From assembly GCA_001600695.1 (NCBI GenBank), contig BCKQ01000015.1, positions 211,528-275,527 of the forward strand: DNA of 64,000 nt, given 5' to 3'. This document shows, in pieces, positions 11,650 to 22,395 of this stretch. Every line of letters starts with the position of its first letter. Positions within the stretch are counted from its first letter, which is position 1. This DNA is from Ascoidea asiatica. Lineage: Eukaryota > Ascomycota > Saccharomycetes > Ascoideales > Ascoideaceae. The notes under the pieces were generated by a model. It did no database searches. It was not told the DNA's origin and worked only from the letters and a program-made list of their open reading frames with translations. A program made the translations under genes and the position numbers.

Positions 11650-13599
11650 ATGTCATTAATTACAATAAAAAAACATCAAGCTAGTTATTCAAAAAATATA
11701 AAATATAAAACGGCTATAAATGAAATAGAAAAAGGAATGAAAGTGAGTAAGGCTGCAGCACTATTTCAAATAGATCGAAATCATTTGAAAAAAAGGTACT
11801 TAACCAATAGTATTAATTCTTTAAATAATCATATTGAAACTAAAATAAGAAAAATTCCAATATCATTTGAATCCAAACTGGCCTACATTATTAAGGCAAC
11901 TTTCAAAACTCAAATATCAATCCGAAAAGTAGATTTCATTAAATCTATTGAATTAGGTTTTAAGCAAATGAGTACCTCGATTACTTGCAGTGATAGCTCC
12001 ATAATCAGTTTATTTAGAAGAAATAAAATTATTTTTTCTAATAGAAACAAAAGCCAATTAGATGAGGCTCATTTCCATTTGTCAAACGAAATATTATTGA
12101 AAAATTGGTTTGAAGAGTTTAATCAAATGATCAAAAATAAAAAAATATTGGAAAAAAACATTTTCAATTTGGATGAAACAGGTGTTTATCCTGCATCTCA
12201 GTAAGATCATCGATCAGGTAATAGCACAGAAATTAAACTGAAAAAACCAAGTTCAACATTACCTACTGTAATTAAGGCAATTTGCTTAACTGGATTGCAA
12301 GTACCAGGATTTACACTTGTTCCTTCAACTAGTGAAAAACTGAATATTTCATTAAAATCAAGTGAAATTCAAAAATTATCACAAACTTACTTTTACCATT
12401 TCTGTAATAGCTGGAATACCAGCAAACTTCTCATGGACTACTTGAAATGGTTCCGAAATTATATCGTTGAATTTCACAATTATGAAAATTTCCTCATGCA
12501 TTTACTTATGGATGGCCCCTCATGTCACTGTACCTCAGAAGTTATTATAAAAGCAATAGAGTTAAATATTAACTTAGTCAAATTCCCACCAAACTCATCT
12601 CCTTATTTACAACCTCTTGATATCAATTTTTTCAAGTATGATAAACCACAAATTAAACAATTTTCTACAGCTTATCAAAAATGGGGCTATTTTGATATAA
12701 AGAATTTTGAACAAAATGAAAAACTCAACCACATTTTAAATATAGATGGTGTTTTAAATCAAAAAGATATTTTTTTGATCGAAATTATGTTAACAGACAT
12801 ATCAGAATTCAAAAACAACATAATAAATTCATTTAAATATGCTGGAATAGAATCAAAAGTTACCAAAAAACTTTCTTTTATTCAGTTTAAAGCCATAAAG
12901 AGAGCTCTCAAATTGGCTAGAAAATCATTTGAAATTTTAATAAAAACTGAAAATAATAACATTTTAATTGATTATATTATTGCAGCCACAAAACCCCTAG
13001 AGTTAAAAAATCAGACTTTCCAAATAATTGATATTCTTTTCTGCATTTTTGGTGATAGTTTTCCAGTTAATAATCAACATTCAACTTTCAATCCAGAAGA
13101 AGAAGTCACCAAATTAATAACATACTCTCTAATTGAAAAGTCTATAAAATTTCAAACCCATTTGGAATCGAATTTAAAATACATGGTAGAATTGATAAGT
13201 AAAATTGAAGGGGGCCTTGATAAAAATGTAAATGTGGAAGCAATTAAAGATATTTGCTTATTTAGAAGTGACAATCCAGAATTTTCTCAAATGTTGTTCC
13301 ATTGCCGAAAAATGTTAATTTCAAAACTTAACTCTCACCTGTTAGTCACCTCGCAAATGCTCAAAAACTATGGAGCTTTATCTAATTGGAAATTCTGTAA
13401 ACAAATGGTGCTTCAAAGGTGGTTCTCAGAACTATCAAACGAAGACACATTTCTGGTGTAAAATGAATTCTTGGAACCCATTGTGCACGAAGCCAGTGCA
13501 ATTGCAAAAGCAAAGCAACACATATTTGCAAAACAAAAGTTAAAATTAATAATATTCAACCTTTACCTATCTAATTATAAATGGCATTATAAAAATTAA
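11650..13599 (+). pseudogene. pogo/Fot1-type (DDE_1) transposase with in-frame stops
   Basis: This frame stays open except for TAA codons at 12202-12204 and 13459-13461, and ends at a third TAA at 13597-13599. The N terminus has a psq-type helix-turn-helix (AINEIEKGMKVSKAAALFQI). The DDE_1 catalytic core follows. The first Asp is in FNLDETG (codon 12172-12174), the second in LLMDGPSCH (12511-12513) and the third in LQPLDINFF (12619-12621), with 35 residues between the second and third. These are signatures of the pogo/Tigger/Fot1 branch of Tc1/mariner, which inserts at TA. All three acidic residues are present. I chose the ATG at 11650 because it directly precedes the HTH; an in-frame ATG at 11533 exists but adds no domain. 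The C-terminal 240 residues are not recognised. Terminal inverted repeats were not found. Confidence 0.85.
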
Positions 13600-14740
13600 A
13601 TAGAATTACAGCTCTCAAGTAAACATCTTTTTCCCCAGTTGCAATTTAATAGCATGGCCATTTATTTGATATTTCGTTAACACACATTTCAATAACTTCA
13701 TTAACTGTCTCATGATTTTGGTAATTTAACATACTAAACCAGTAAAGAGAACGCTTTTAGAAGTAACGAAATTATTATGTTTTTTATTTTATTTTTCATT
13801 TGAATTATAGTTATGTTTAGTTTCATTTAATTGACCAAATATAGAATTTTGAAAATTTGATTGACCACAAGCTGCAGTCTAATTACAAACAGTTTTTGAT
13901 GATCAACCAATGGTTGAGTGGCCAAAACGATATTTTTTGAAGGATGTGGTATTATTTTTGTTATTAAAAACGAGACATAGTAGTTGATGATTTGTTAAAA
14001 TTGGAGTTACCAAATGGTGTTGATCAATTGAAAATTGATTACTAATTTTATTTGATTTGAAAATAGAACATAAGAATCGTAGTTAAAACAAGGTTAAGAT
14101 TATATCAGAAATGTTCTGCAAAAATTAATGAAATTGAATAAGTTAAATAAAATTTGAATATTGGAAAATGGGAATTTAATAATTTGGAGATGTTATATAG
14201 CCTTTACATTTTGTTTTATTTTCAAAAGAATGGTTCTAACTAATTATTATGCATGTTGTTTTCACGACAAAGTCTATTTTTTTGGCAGGGTAACTTGCAT
14301 GTTCTTTTCATCAGCCATGTTACTGCCTTCATTGTTTTTATTCTAACAACAGAGTAGGGTGGCGGAACATTTTTGTTAGTAAATATTTTGTTGCTGTTAA
14401 GTATATAGCAACAAAACAAAAATTCTGCTGAGTCGGACTGTCATCTCCGTTGGAGATAGTGCGTCTTTTCGCCGGCTTTGTCATGGTAGCTCCCATATGT
14501 ATTGGCAGCTTACGTACGCTATACAACATGTGGGGATTGACTGTTCCTGAATCCATTCAATATATTAGCTTAAATTGGTTTAGAAGTGCTGCATTAGTAA
14601 ATTAGATGTCAATTATAATAATGATTCATCCATCAGTGAAGGACTTCAAAAATATTTTTGTTAAGAAATGAGATTTTTAAAACTTCGAAGGCTTGCATGT
14701 CTTCAGCACGAATTCAACTATATGATATGATCGTATAAAG
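13600..14740. other. Gene-free stretch right of pogo-like element
   Basis: No gene is supported. Between about 13.8 and 14.06 kb there are several TTGATCA/TTGACCA-like words, possibly worn parts of the element's right end. A 72-codon minus-strand frame at 14338-14556 has no motif. Confidence 0.35.
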
Positions 14741-15800
14741 TAAGTTGGAAGCAATTATTGTCTTCAACCAACACATTTTGTCCATACTTGTTTTCACTTC
14801 AATTATTATTACTTTCATTTCAATCAATATTATCGGTCATGGATCTACAAATATTGACATTGTTAACGTTAAAAGTAGATGAATTGTTTATAAGGGTTAA
14901 ATTTGTGCAATATGTTTATATCCAGATGATTATTTATTTGCAGTTACAAGTAATAAATATACTAAATCCCTTTTGTTGGCCATTCAACAGTTCCAGTTTT
15001 TTTGGAATCCAATCCGTTTAAAATCACAGGTTGGATAAAATAATTTCAATTAACTCGAATTTCAAAAACATATCAGCTCAGTCTTGCAGTAATCTGGATA
15101 CGTCAATTTTGGATCCGTCCTTCACTTTAATTAATAACTGTGATACTGATGTCAATCACAGTAACAATGAAATTCAATTATATTGAATAATTTGAAAACT
15201 CCAGATTTATCTAATAGTTTATTCCACTCCTTTAACTAAACCCTCGATATTTTAGCTACTTCTTTGAATCTAACCAATTCAAATCAATAATATATTTTGA
15301 ATACTTCATTAAAAACATAGCTGTCAACTCACCAAAGAAGTATTCAGTGACACATTTATATATAGCAAATAATATATTATATTTATCCAACTTTAAACTT
15401 AACATTACAAAATTTAACATACCTAAATCTTTCAAATAATCTCATACGAAACTCGTTTTTTCTTTCTTCCAAATTCGTTAGAAGTATTAACCTCAAATAA
15501 TGCAATTCTATGTTTTTATTTATCATATAACTCTTAATCGCGTTTCCCATTTAATTTATCTAATATGTTGAAAAATATTTGAATTCTGGATATATCTAAC
15601 AATCAAAATATTTTTCTCGGATAAAATTTTATATCTTCAATTGAATTTAAAATTTGATTGACCATCATAGTGGCTGAATATTCATCCACGAAATTTGTTC
15701 TCACTGAACTTTGGAAAAGTCGGTGATATGAGAATGCCTTGGAGTTTTCCTGCAAATATATGAATGTGGAATTACAATTGGTGTTTGAAGAGATTGTCAT
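14741..15800 (+). pseudogene. Decayed Asn/Ser-rich coding-like region
   Basis: Plus-strand translations give Ser/Asn/Leu-rich pieces (for example SAQSCSNLDTSILDPSF near 15075-15125) typical of the low-complexity parts of host regulatory proteins in such genomes, interrupted by frequent stops. A 65-codon minus-strand frame at 15603-15800 is also coding-like but unrelated. No domain can be named. This could equally be chance composition of AT-rich DNA. Confidence 0.25.
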
Positions 15801-16770
15801 TAAAAAATAATGAATAAAATTTGTTTGAACCTCAATCGAGTTTAAGAGTTAAAACATCTCCTTGTAGGTCTGTGATACTAGAAATACTTGTATAGTTATA
15901 ATTAATTTATAAACAATTAACTATTTCAAGATTGTTTTAATATTTTGAAAACAGAAATTTTACTTGATTTAAGTTTGATGGGCGACAGTATTTTTTTTAC
16001 TTCTTTTAAAGCCTTTCTGAGAACGAATTGAACTGATACAATTCTCATTTCTTTGACTTGGAATTCAGTGTTTTTTCTTATTTCTTTGGACATTTATATC
16101 TATGAGATTAGAATAGTATGATTTTATTAATTTATTTTGACTTTCACTTGAAATTTTCTTTTATATTTAAAGTCAATTTCAGTAAAAGTTCTTTGTAATT
16201 ATCTTTTTCACAAGTTACAAAATATTGTTGATTATTTCTTGAGCTGCTCTTCACCAGCTTTCACGCCAATCTTGTTTCTTTTCTCCTGAAATTTTCATTC
16301 GTCATACATAAATTAATCTGTTATCATAGCACTAGAAAGAGAATTTTCAATTGAGTTTAACCATATTGCAATTAAGTTCTTACAAGTGCTCAAATTAAAT
16401 AAGTTGATCAGATCTAAGCTAAGGGGTTATATTTTTATGTATTTTTAGCAACACTTCTAAATCTTATTAAAATTGTATATTGAATCATAGATGACTTGAG
16501 TTTTCTTTTCATTGACTTTATCCAAATTTGGGATACGTTTTACTCCAGTCTAATTATTATAATTCGCCGTATAGCCGTGAACCGTTGGTGATTGGCCATA
16601 CATATTGTTATATATCATCCGTTGTGTGTGTGGTATATATTTGCAAACCAATAACAAATATAGATCCAAAAACCTAACTATTTTGTCAAATGATTCATAA
16701 TCAATTCATTTAATTTAAAATAAAGCTATAAAATTTAAAACTATTATATATGGCTATAAAACTACCACAT
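15801..16770. other. Gene-free, AT-rich stretch
   Basis: No coding region, RNA gene or repeat copy seen. Confidence 0.4.
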
Positions 16771-16779
16771 AACTAGGCT

Positions 16780-18942
16780 CATATACACCCAAAATGTACA
16801 ACCGATGAGTGGTTATCCTTAGAAAATTTTCGATCTGTTATCACTGAAACCCACTTTTTGAAGATTTATTCGGTGGTATGAGTAGCAAAAGAGTTCGTGA
16901 TTAACGATGACATGGGCAATCGCGTATTCTTTGGCCCTAGATATCTATGCCAGAGGATCAGGACGTTTGGGTGAATAATCCCGATTTATTTACTATCAAT
17001 GGAGGTTTAGTGAACAACCTTATACGATACAATGTTGCTAAACGATCACCAATTAGAGATGCAAATTTGAACAGAATTAAAAATCCAATGGTAAAACTAT
17101 ATCACTTAATTAATGCTTCAAGAGAAAAAATGATCAATGGAACTTCACAGCCAGCACACTCAGGTTTAAGAGCATATATGACTTCCACAAAAAATCAAGT
17201 AATAGAAATAAGCAAAATTGAATATAAAGACAAACCAATGGCTTGCGATATCCCCACCATTTACAATCAAGCCGAGTACGTTTACAAGGCGCATGTTATT
17301 CTTGGGAAAGTTTTCAAATTGCAAGTGACAAACAAGAACAGATGGAGAATCAGCAACCGCTTACTATGCAATTTGATAATCAAATGCGTAAATTGCTAAC
17401 GACACTAGTTGAAATTATTTTGGGCCATTTTTTTCTTCGCCGGATATCCAACAAAATTGCAATTAAGCGTAGTGATACTTTTATCAGGAAAAAGAGTATA
17501 GGGATAATGGGTTCATGGGAGTGATTTATATTTCGACACTCGAAGAAAAAACCCTTAAAGCGTCACATTCAGCCAGGTTTATTGGTTTACCAAGAAATAA
17601 AAACGTTCAGGTTTGTCCCTTCATGACATTTAGTTGTTATATCCATTATATTTTGGACTATTCCCTTTCAACTCATTTCCTAAACACATAACTGTTTAAT
17701 CTAAACAATCGTGGTATGACATAAAACTTTTATTCTTAAGCAATCCAAATAATTCTGTCTCGTACGACTACGAATGTACCTTAATAACAACTTTTTAAAT
17801 ATAGCTGTTTGAGTCCAAAGCCATAACGCACTTTGGACGAAACGGTGCCGGTATGATTGCTGATACGAAACGCATGAATATCGATGAAATTCGTTCTTCC
17901 AGGCATTTGAAGTGGATGTCTTGATTGAAAGTTATGTTCGTGACATAAGTATGCAATTTCACATTACAACTCTTGGTTCGAACGGACTGAGACGTACTGG
18001 TTAGATCGTACATGTCTTGAACCAGATGAATAATTGCAGAAACTTATCTTTCCCTGGCTTTACGAGGCCATATCAACATATGATACTACTAAGGATACTG
18101 ATAATGGTGCCGAAGGATTTTTTATTTTGCTAAAAACATTTAGACTTACAATCCCTCAAGATATGGTTGCCCTAGCCCAAAATCGAAGCTCTGGGTTTCA
18201 GTTCATTCTTTTGAGCAAAACTACAGAATTTAAAGATTTTGAACATCGTTGGAGAAAAAAAAGTCACACATTGATTACAAAAAAATCTCATTGCAGAACT
18301 TTCATATTACATATCAAAGACGTTGTTCGTACAGTACTTGCAATACCGCTACAAAATCTATTCTCTTACTCCGCAGCTATTTTAAAGCGCAAAAATAAAA
18401 TCAATGATACCTATTTGATCCTCACCAGATACATCACATATATGATTGATAAACCCCAAAATCAAGATTCTGCAAAGGATGCTGCAAGGGATAGAAATAA
18501 ACCCATTGATAACCCGAAAGAAGTTGGAGAAAAACATATGAGAAGTAAAGATATTGCGAGGAGCAAGAATGATAAACTTTCTGCAGTAGCCAAGAATATG
18601 CAGCGTCAACCATTAGTATCAGGGCAAACTTTTAAGATGAGCAGAACTATCAATAATGTTACATGCGTCCTCGATGAATCGTATACTAAAGAACCAGTTT
18701 GTGTAAATGATATGGAAATGAAATACGCATCAAAATGGCGATCAGGTTCTGCTGACCGAAGCTTCTTGCACAAAACAAAAAAAACGATTATGATTGTCGA
18801 AGAGATTCACTCCAATGCCATAGCCCGCACAGCTGCAAATCGCAAAACCATTGGTCGTAAAGTGGATGCTTATAATGAAACAAGAGGATATTCATTGAAT
18901 TCCATAGCTTATTTAACTGCAGAGAAAACGCACGGTATCTGA
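16780..18942 (+). pseudogene. Crypton element: tyrosine recombinase with GCR1_C domain, broken
   Basis: Successive pieces fit the fungal Crypton plan, related to Ndc10 domain II and tyrosine recombinases. There is an N-terminal piece (TTDEWLSLENF, near 16796). A core with ILGHFFLRR near 17420 carries the likely first catalytic Arg. The piece NVQVCPFMTFSCYIHYIL is at about 17600-17655. An H-x-x-R box (HFGRNGAG, from 17829) is followed by an in-frame TGA at 17922. The open 302-codon segment 18034-18942 begins with IFPWLYEA, as in Ndc10_II-type Cryptons, and ends with a GCR1_C DNA-binding domain at its residues 199-294 (FKMSRTINNVT, MEMKYASKWRSGSADR, GYSLNSIAYL). Cryptons excise and integrate through a tyrosine recombinase without long terminal repeats. 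At least three frame changes plus stops make this copy dead. The final 0.9 kb is much better preserved than the catalytic part. Confidence 0.8.
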
Positions 18943-19165
18943 AAGTAATATTGGCAACCATTTAAGAGCCATTAAACAATTTATATAAATAAACAATTAC
19001 TAGTTCATAATTTTTTATTTGTTAGAATCCATTTTACTTTTGTTTCATGGTTTTGATGAAAACTACTTACGCCAACATTTCAGCCTTTCATTTGCTTAAT
19101 AGAATATAATTAGTGGCAGATTCACAAGCGATAGTTTAGTGAAAATAAAATATATTGTAACTCAA
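18943..19165. other. Short spacer between Crypton and RPS3 pseudogene
   Basis: AT-rich; nothing recognised. The Crypton right junction should lie in it. Confidence 0.4.
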
Positions 19166-19480
19166 TCATGTTTTCTTAACATTGATGCAAATAAGAAACT
19201 GAAAAATAACTAAAGCAGATGAAGCCTCGCCGGCTTCCCCTTCACCTGCAACTTCATCTCCAACCTGTTCAAAAGCAACAACTTCTTTGGTGTTTTTAAG
19301 TAATGGTTCTCCAACTGCTTGTTTATCTTTTGGAGCAATGATTTCACCATGTACTGATACTGCTTTAAGGAAAACAGAATTGAACATAATGTTGTCTTTA
19401 ATACCTTTAGCTCTAATAGCTCTAATAATAAATTTGGTTTTAGTTAGAGTAGTTCTAACTTCAACACCAGAATAACTGAA
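19166..19480 (-). pseudogene. RPS3 (40S ribosomal protein uS3) pseudogene with internal deletion
   Basis: On the minus strand the frame begins mid-protein with YSGVEVRTTLTKTKFIIRA, which closely matches the N-terminal KH region of yeast Rps3 (AEEGYSGVEVR..TKTE.IIRATR). It then passes straight into sequence like the Rps3 C terminus (GIKDNIM, then AVSVHGEIIAPKDKQ and an acidic Glu/Ala tail). About 120 residues between these parts are missing, although the frame stays open. An in-frame TGA lies two codons upstream of the first match, and the true N terminus is absent. The codon usage is richer in G+C than neighbouring genes, as expected for a highly expressed ribosomal gene. The N-terminal match is strong; the C-terminal match is weaker. 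A functional RPS3 should exist elsewhere in the genome. Confidence 0.7.
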
Positions 19481-19689
19481 GACTCAAACACCTTAAGTGA
19501 AATTCATTATCATTGGCTGAAGACAATAGTTTCAAACATAAATTTCATTTTTTAACTTTATTAATCGTGAGAGCATCGTTGTTCGGATATTTTATTGTTT
19601 GATGAGCTCCAGCATTCATAATTGATTGAAAAGTCATTATCAAGAGTTCAGTAGATTATGGTACTAGCAAAGGATAAACGTTTAACTGG

Positions 19690-21170
19690 TTTAACGTTTG
19701 TAAACCATTTCATAACTAAAATTTATAGCATTTAAATCAGGCGGAACTTCTGAATTCTCTGTTGGTGATGTTAATGTTAAAGATTGAGTTGCCTTAGGAG
19801 ATCTGTGCAGACTTATTGACGGATTACTTAATAATTTCAAATTACTTTCTGTTAATGGTTTTATAATATGTCTATTCTATCCTTGATTTACTCTGATTAA
19901 TTTCTCTTGTACTCGTTTGATATTTTTATATTCTAATTCAATTAATAAATCATCTAGTTGTTTGGATTCGGTTCAAGTATTAAATCCTGAATAAATGATT
20001 TCTTAAAAAATTGATATTTTTTATTAACAGGTTTGGAATCTTTATTACTTACAGTTAAAAATGAAGGTCTCATTAGTAAATGTCTTATAGTTATTGCACC
20101 ACTTATCGAATTATTAGGATTGCATAAGTCATCTAAAAATTTTAGTTTGAATTAATTGAAAACATTCATTTTCTTAATCATTTTAGGCTAATTGAATTTC
20201 AAATTTAGAGACATCAATCAAATTCTCAATTATTGCAATTAAAAACGAAAGATTTGCTGTTGGAATTGTATAAAATACTTTTGAAATAGAATTTGAAATT
20301 ACGTTAGTCATTGGTAAATCTTTTTGAAAATTAATCAGAAGATTGATTGGGAGAAGTTTTGAATAAGTTTCTATTTGAATTTGATGAGTTATTATTAAGT
20401 TCATTAATTTGTTTATTCTCAATATTTTTATTAGTTTCAGGATCTTCAATATAATTCAAAATAAATTTTTTTAAATCATAAACTTTTAAAACATTCAACG
20501 GTTGTAACAATGAATTTCTAGTTTCATTGCTTTTTTGAGGAGTTTCGGCTTTATCATCAATTGGAATTGAAATTAAAATTTGACGTAAATTAAAGATATA
20601 AATTGATAAAACATTTATCACAGATTTACTTTTTAAATTATTTGGTCCTTGTCATACTTTTATATTTTGAACGTTATTTAATAAAGAAACAGGAGTACAA
20701 AATAAAGAAGTAGAAAAATTATTATTATTATTTCGATTATTAATTGAATTATTTAATTTCTGTATCTTAAATAAATGGAGAATAATAATTTAAAGAATTA
20801 ACTGTAAAAATTTCCTTTAATTAAAAAGTTACAGATAAATTATTATTTCATTCAGAAATTCAATTATTTAATTTTTGACTTTTTGTACATTCAAATTCAG
20901 AATTTTTCATTAATAAAAAATTTAAATAGTTGCAAGACTATAAAATATTTGAATTTATTAAAGATTGACATTCTTTTGATAATAAATTTCTAGAAGAACT
21001 TGTTGTTGTAGATAAATTATTATTTTTTGCAGTTTATGGTGGATAAGTAATTGAATTAGTATTATTAATTTGCAAATTTGAATTAATATTAATTGATTTA
21101 AAAATTGAAAATTTTGAATAAATCAATTTTTAATTGAAGATAACTTTTCAATTGGTCTAAAAGAATTAGT
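19690..21170 (-). pseudogene. Decayed host-like gene, unrecognised
   Basis: Coding-like pieces run down the minus strand with stops and frame changes. From 5' to 3' they include SININSNLQINNTNSITYPP (about 21090-21035), a Pro/Asn/Ser-rich piece at 20331-20621, a hydrophobic piece at 20183-20449, and near the end QLDDLLIELEYKNIKRVQEK (about 19960-19900) followed, after a TAG, by SNLKLLSNPSISLHRSPKA. The last piece stays open to a TAA near 19690. The Asn-rich style matches the intact host genes of this window, so I infer a lost host gene of at least 450 codons rather than a transposon. No domain is recognised. Confidence 0.5.
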
Positions 21171-21339
21171 AAATTCTTGAAATAATACCCATGTCAGTGA
21201 TAACAAAGATAATGGTGAACACGATGACCTAAATGATCAGGTTCATTTATCCATATTCTATGGTAAGTCCAAAAATAGGCTATTTAGCACTCAATTGTTT
21301 TCCGATCTTTCATTTGCAAGACTCATTTTTTTGTTATTT

Positions 21340-21560
21340 TCTTCTAAATCAGGAGAAACTAGCCAAATATTAAATCTAGAATAATGAAGGGTAATATTAT
21401 CACCGGTGCCGTAATGCATGCAGAACATGTCAAATTTTCGAACTGAAAATTCAGCCACAACGTTATAAAATGGTTAGAAGTGACGTGAATTTTAGTTTTT
21501 ATTGAAGGAAACAAACCAAAATTTTGGATGTAAATTTCCGACTGAGGTCCGTTTCGCTAT
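21340..21560. repeat. Repeat delta, copy 1 (beta-free)
   Basis: Homologous to 55828-56020 in the same orientation. Shared blocks include AGGAGAAACTAGC, TCTAGAATAATG, a TAATATTA block and CGTTATAAAATGG. At 21540-21543 it carries ACTG, the site that in copy 2 is duplicated around an inserted 490-bp LTR (beta). Its full extent and nature are unknown; the TATAAAA word inside suggests part of an LTR or promoter. Confidence 0.65.
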
Positions 21561-22395
21561 GTAGTGCGTTTGCCAAACTAGCTTATTGTTCCTAGTTGAC
21601 GAAGAGTCTCAGAATAAAGCATAATTGCACAGATGTCGGAAAGCACATTCAAAACAAGATCACCTGATTAAAAAATTTGAGCGTTAGGTTAGGCATTGCG
21701 AGAGCATAAAAGTAAGGTGAGGTCCAAATCTAATTTTTAAATAATTGGCAAGTGGCGATAGACCGTGTAAATATTTTGATTGTGTACGTTAGCTGCTTAT
21801 CAAATTGCTAACTGTATACAGATTTCGTAAATAGATGGACATTTCTGAAACAAGTTCTAAACACTTTGCAGTACGGCGAAAGTTTCTGCTATTGGTAAGC
21901 ACGTTCTGGCAATTTCAACAAACCAATCTCACACTTGTTAATAATGTCACACGACGCGGTGATTACTGTGATAATAAGAAGGTGATTTAATTACGTTAAC
22001 AACAATCCGCATCATGGTAAAACATTTTGGAAGTATTCAATAACTTCTATTTTGTGAACAAATCAGAACAGGTAGGCATTTCTTTGTGCGATACAATGAG
22101 TGTTTACGTGTGTCGGTTGGCTCGTAAAACGCTTTAAGACAAAACGCACAAATGACTGTATTAAATCAATGCAGGCTTTTACGCACGTGACTGATTAGGG
22201 GCAAAATTTATTTAGGACGATTATGACAATAACGCGTAAAAATCAAAATTACAGCCCTTTTTACTGTATTTACGAATCGCCCCATGGTAGAATATGTCGG
22301 TGGTAAGATTTAGATAGAATATAAGTTTCAGATTCTGTCAAGAGACTGTAAAGATGAGAATAAAAATTTTAGAATGCAAAAGCTATAAAATATAT
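21561..22395. other. Gene-free, relatively G+C-rich stretch
   Basis: No gene. The composition resembles the repeat families rather than the flanking SYO1 gene; probably decayed repeat DNA, possibly more of delta. Confidence 0.4.
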
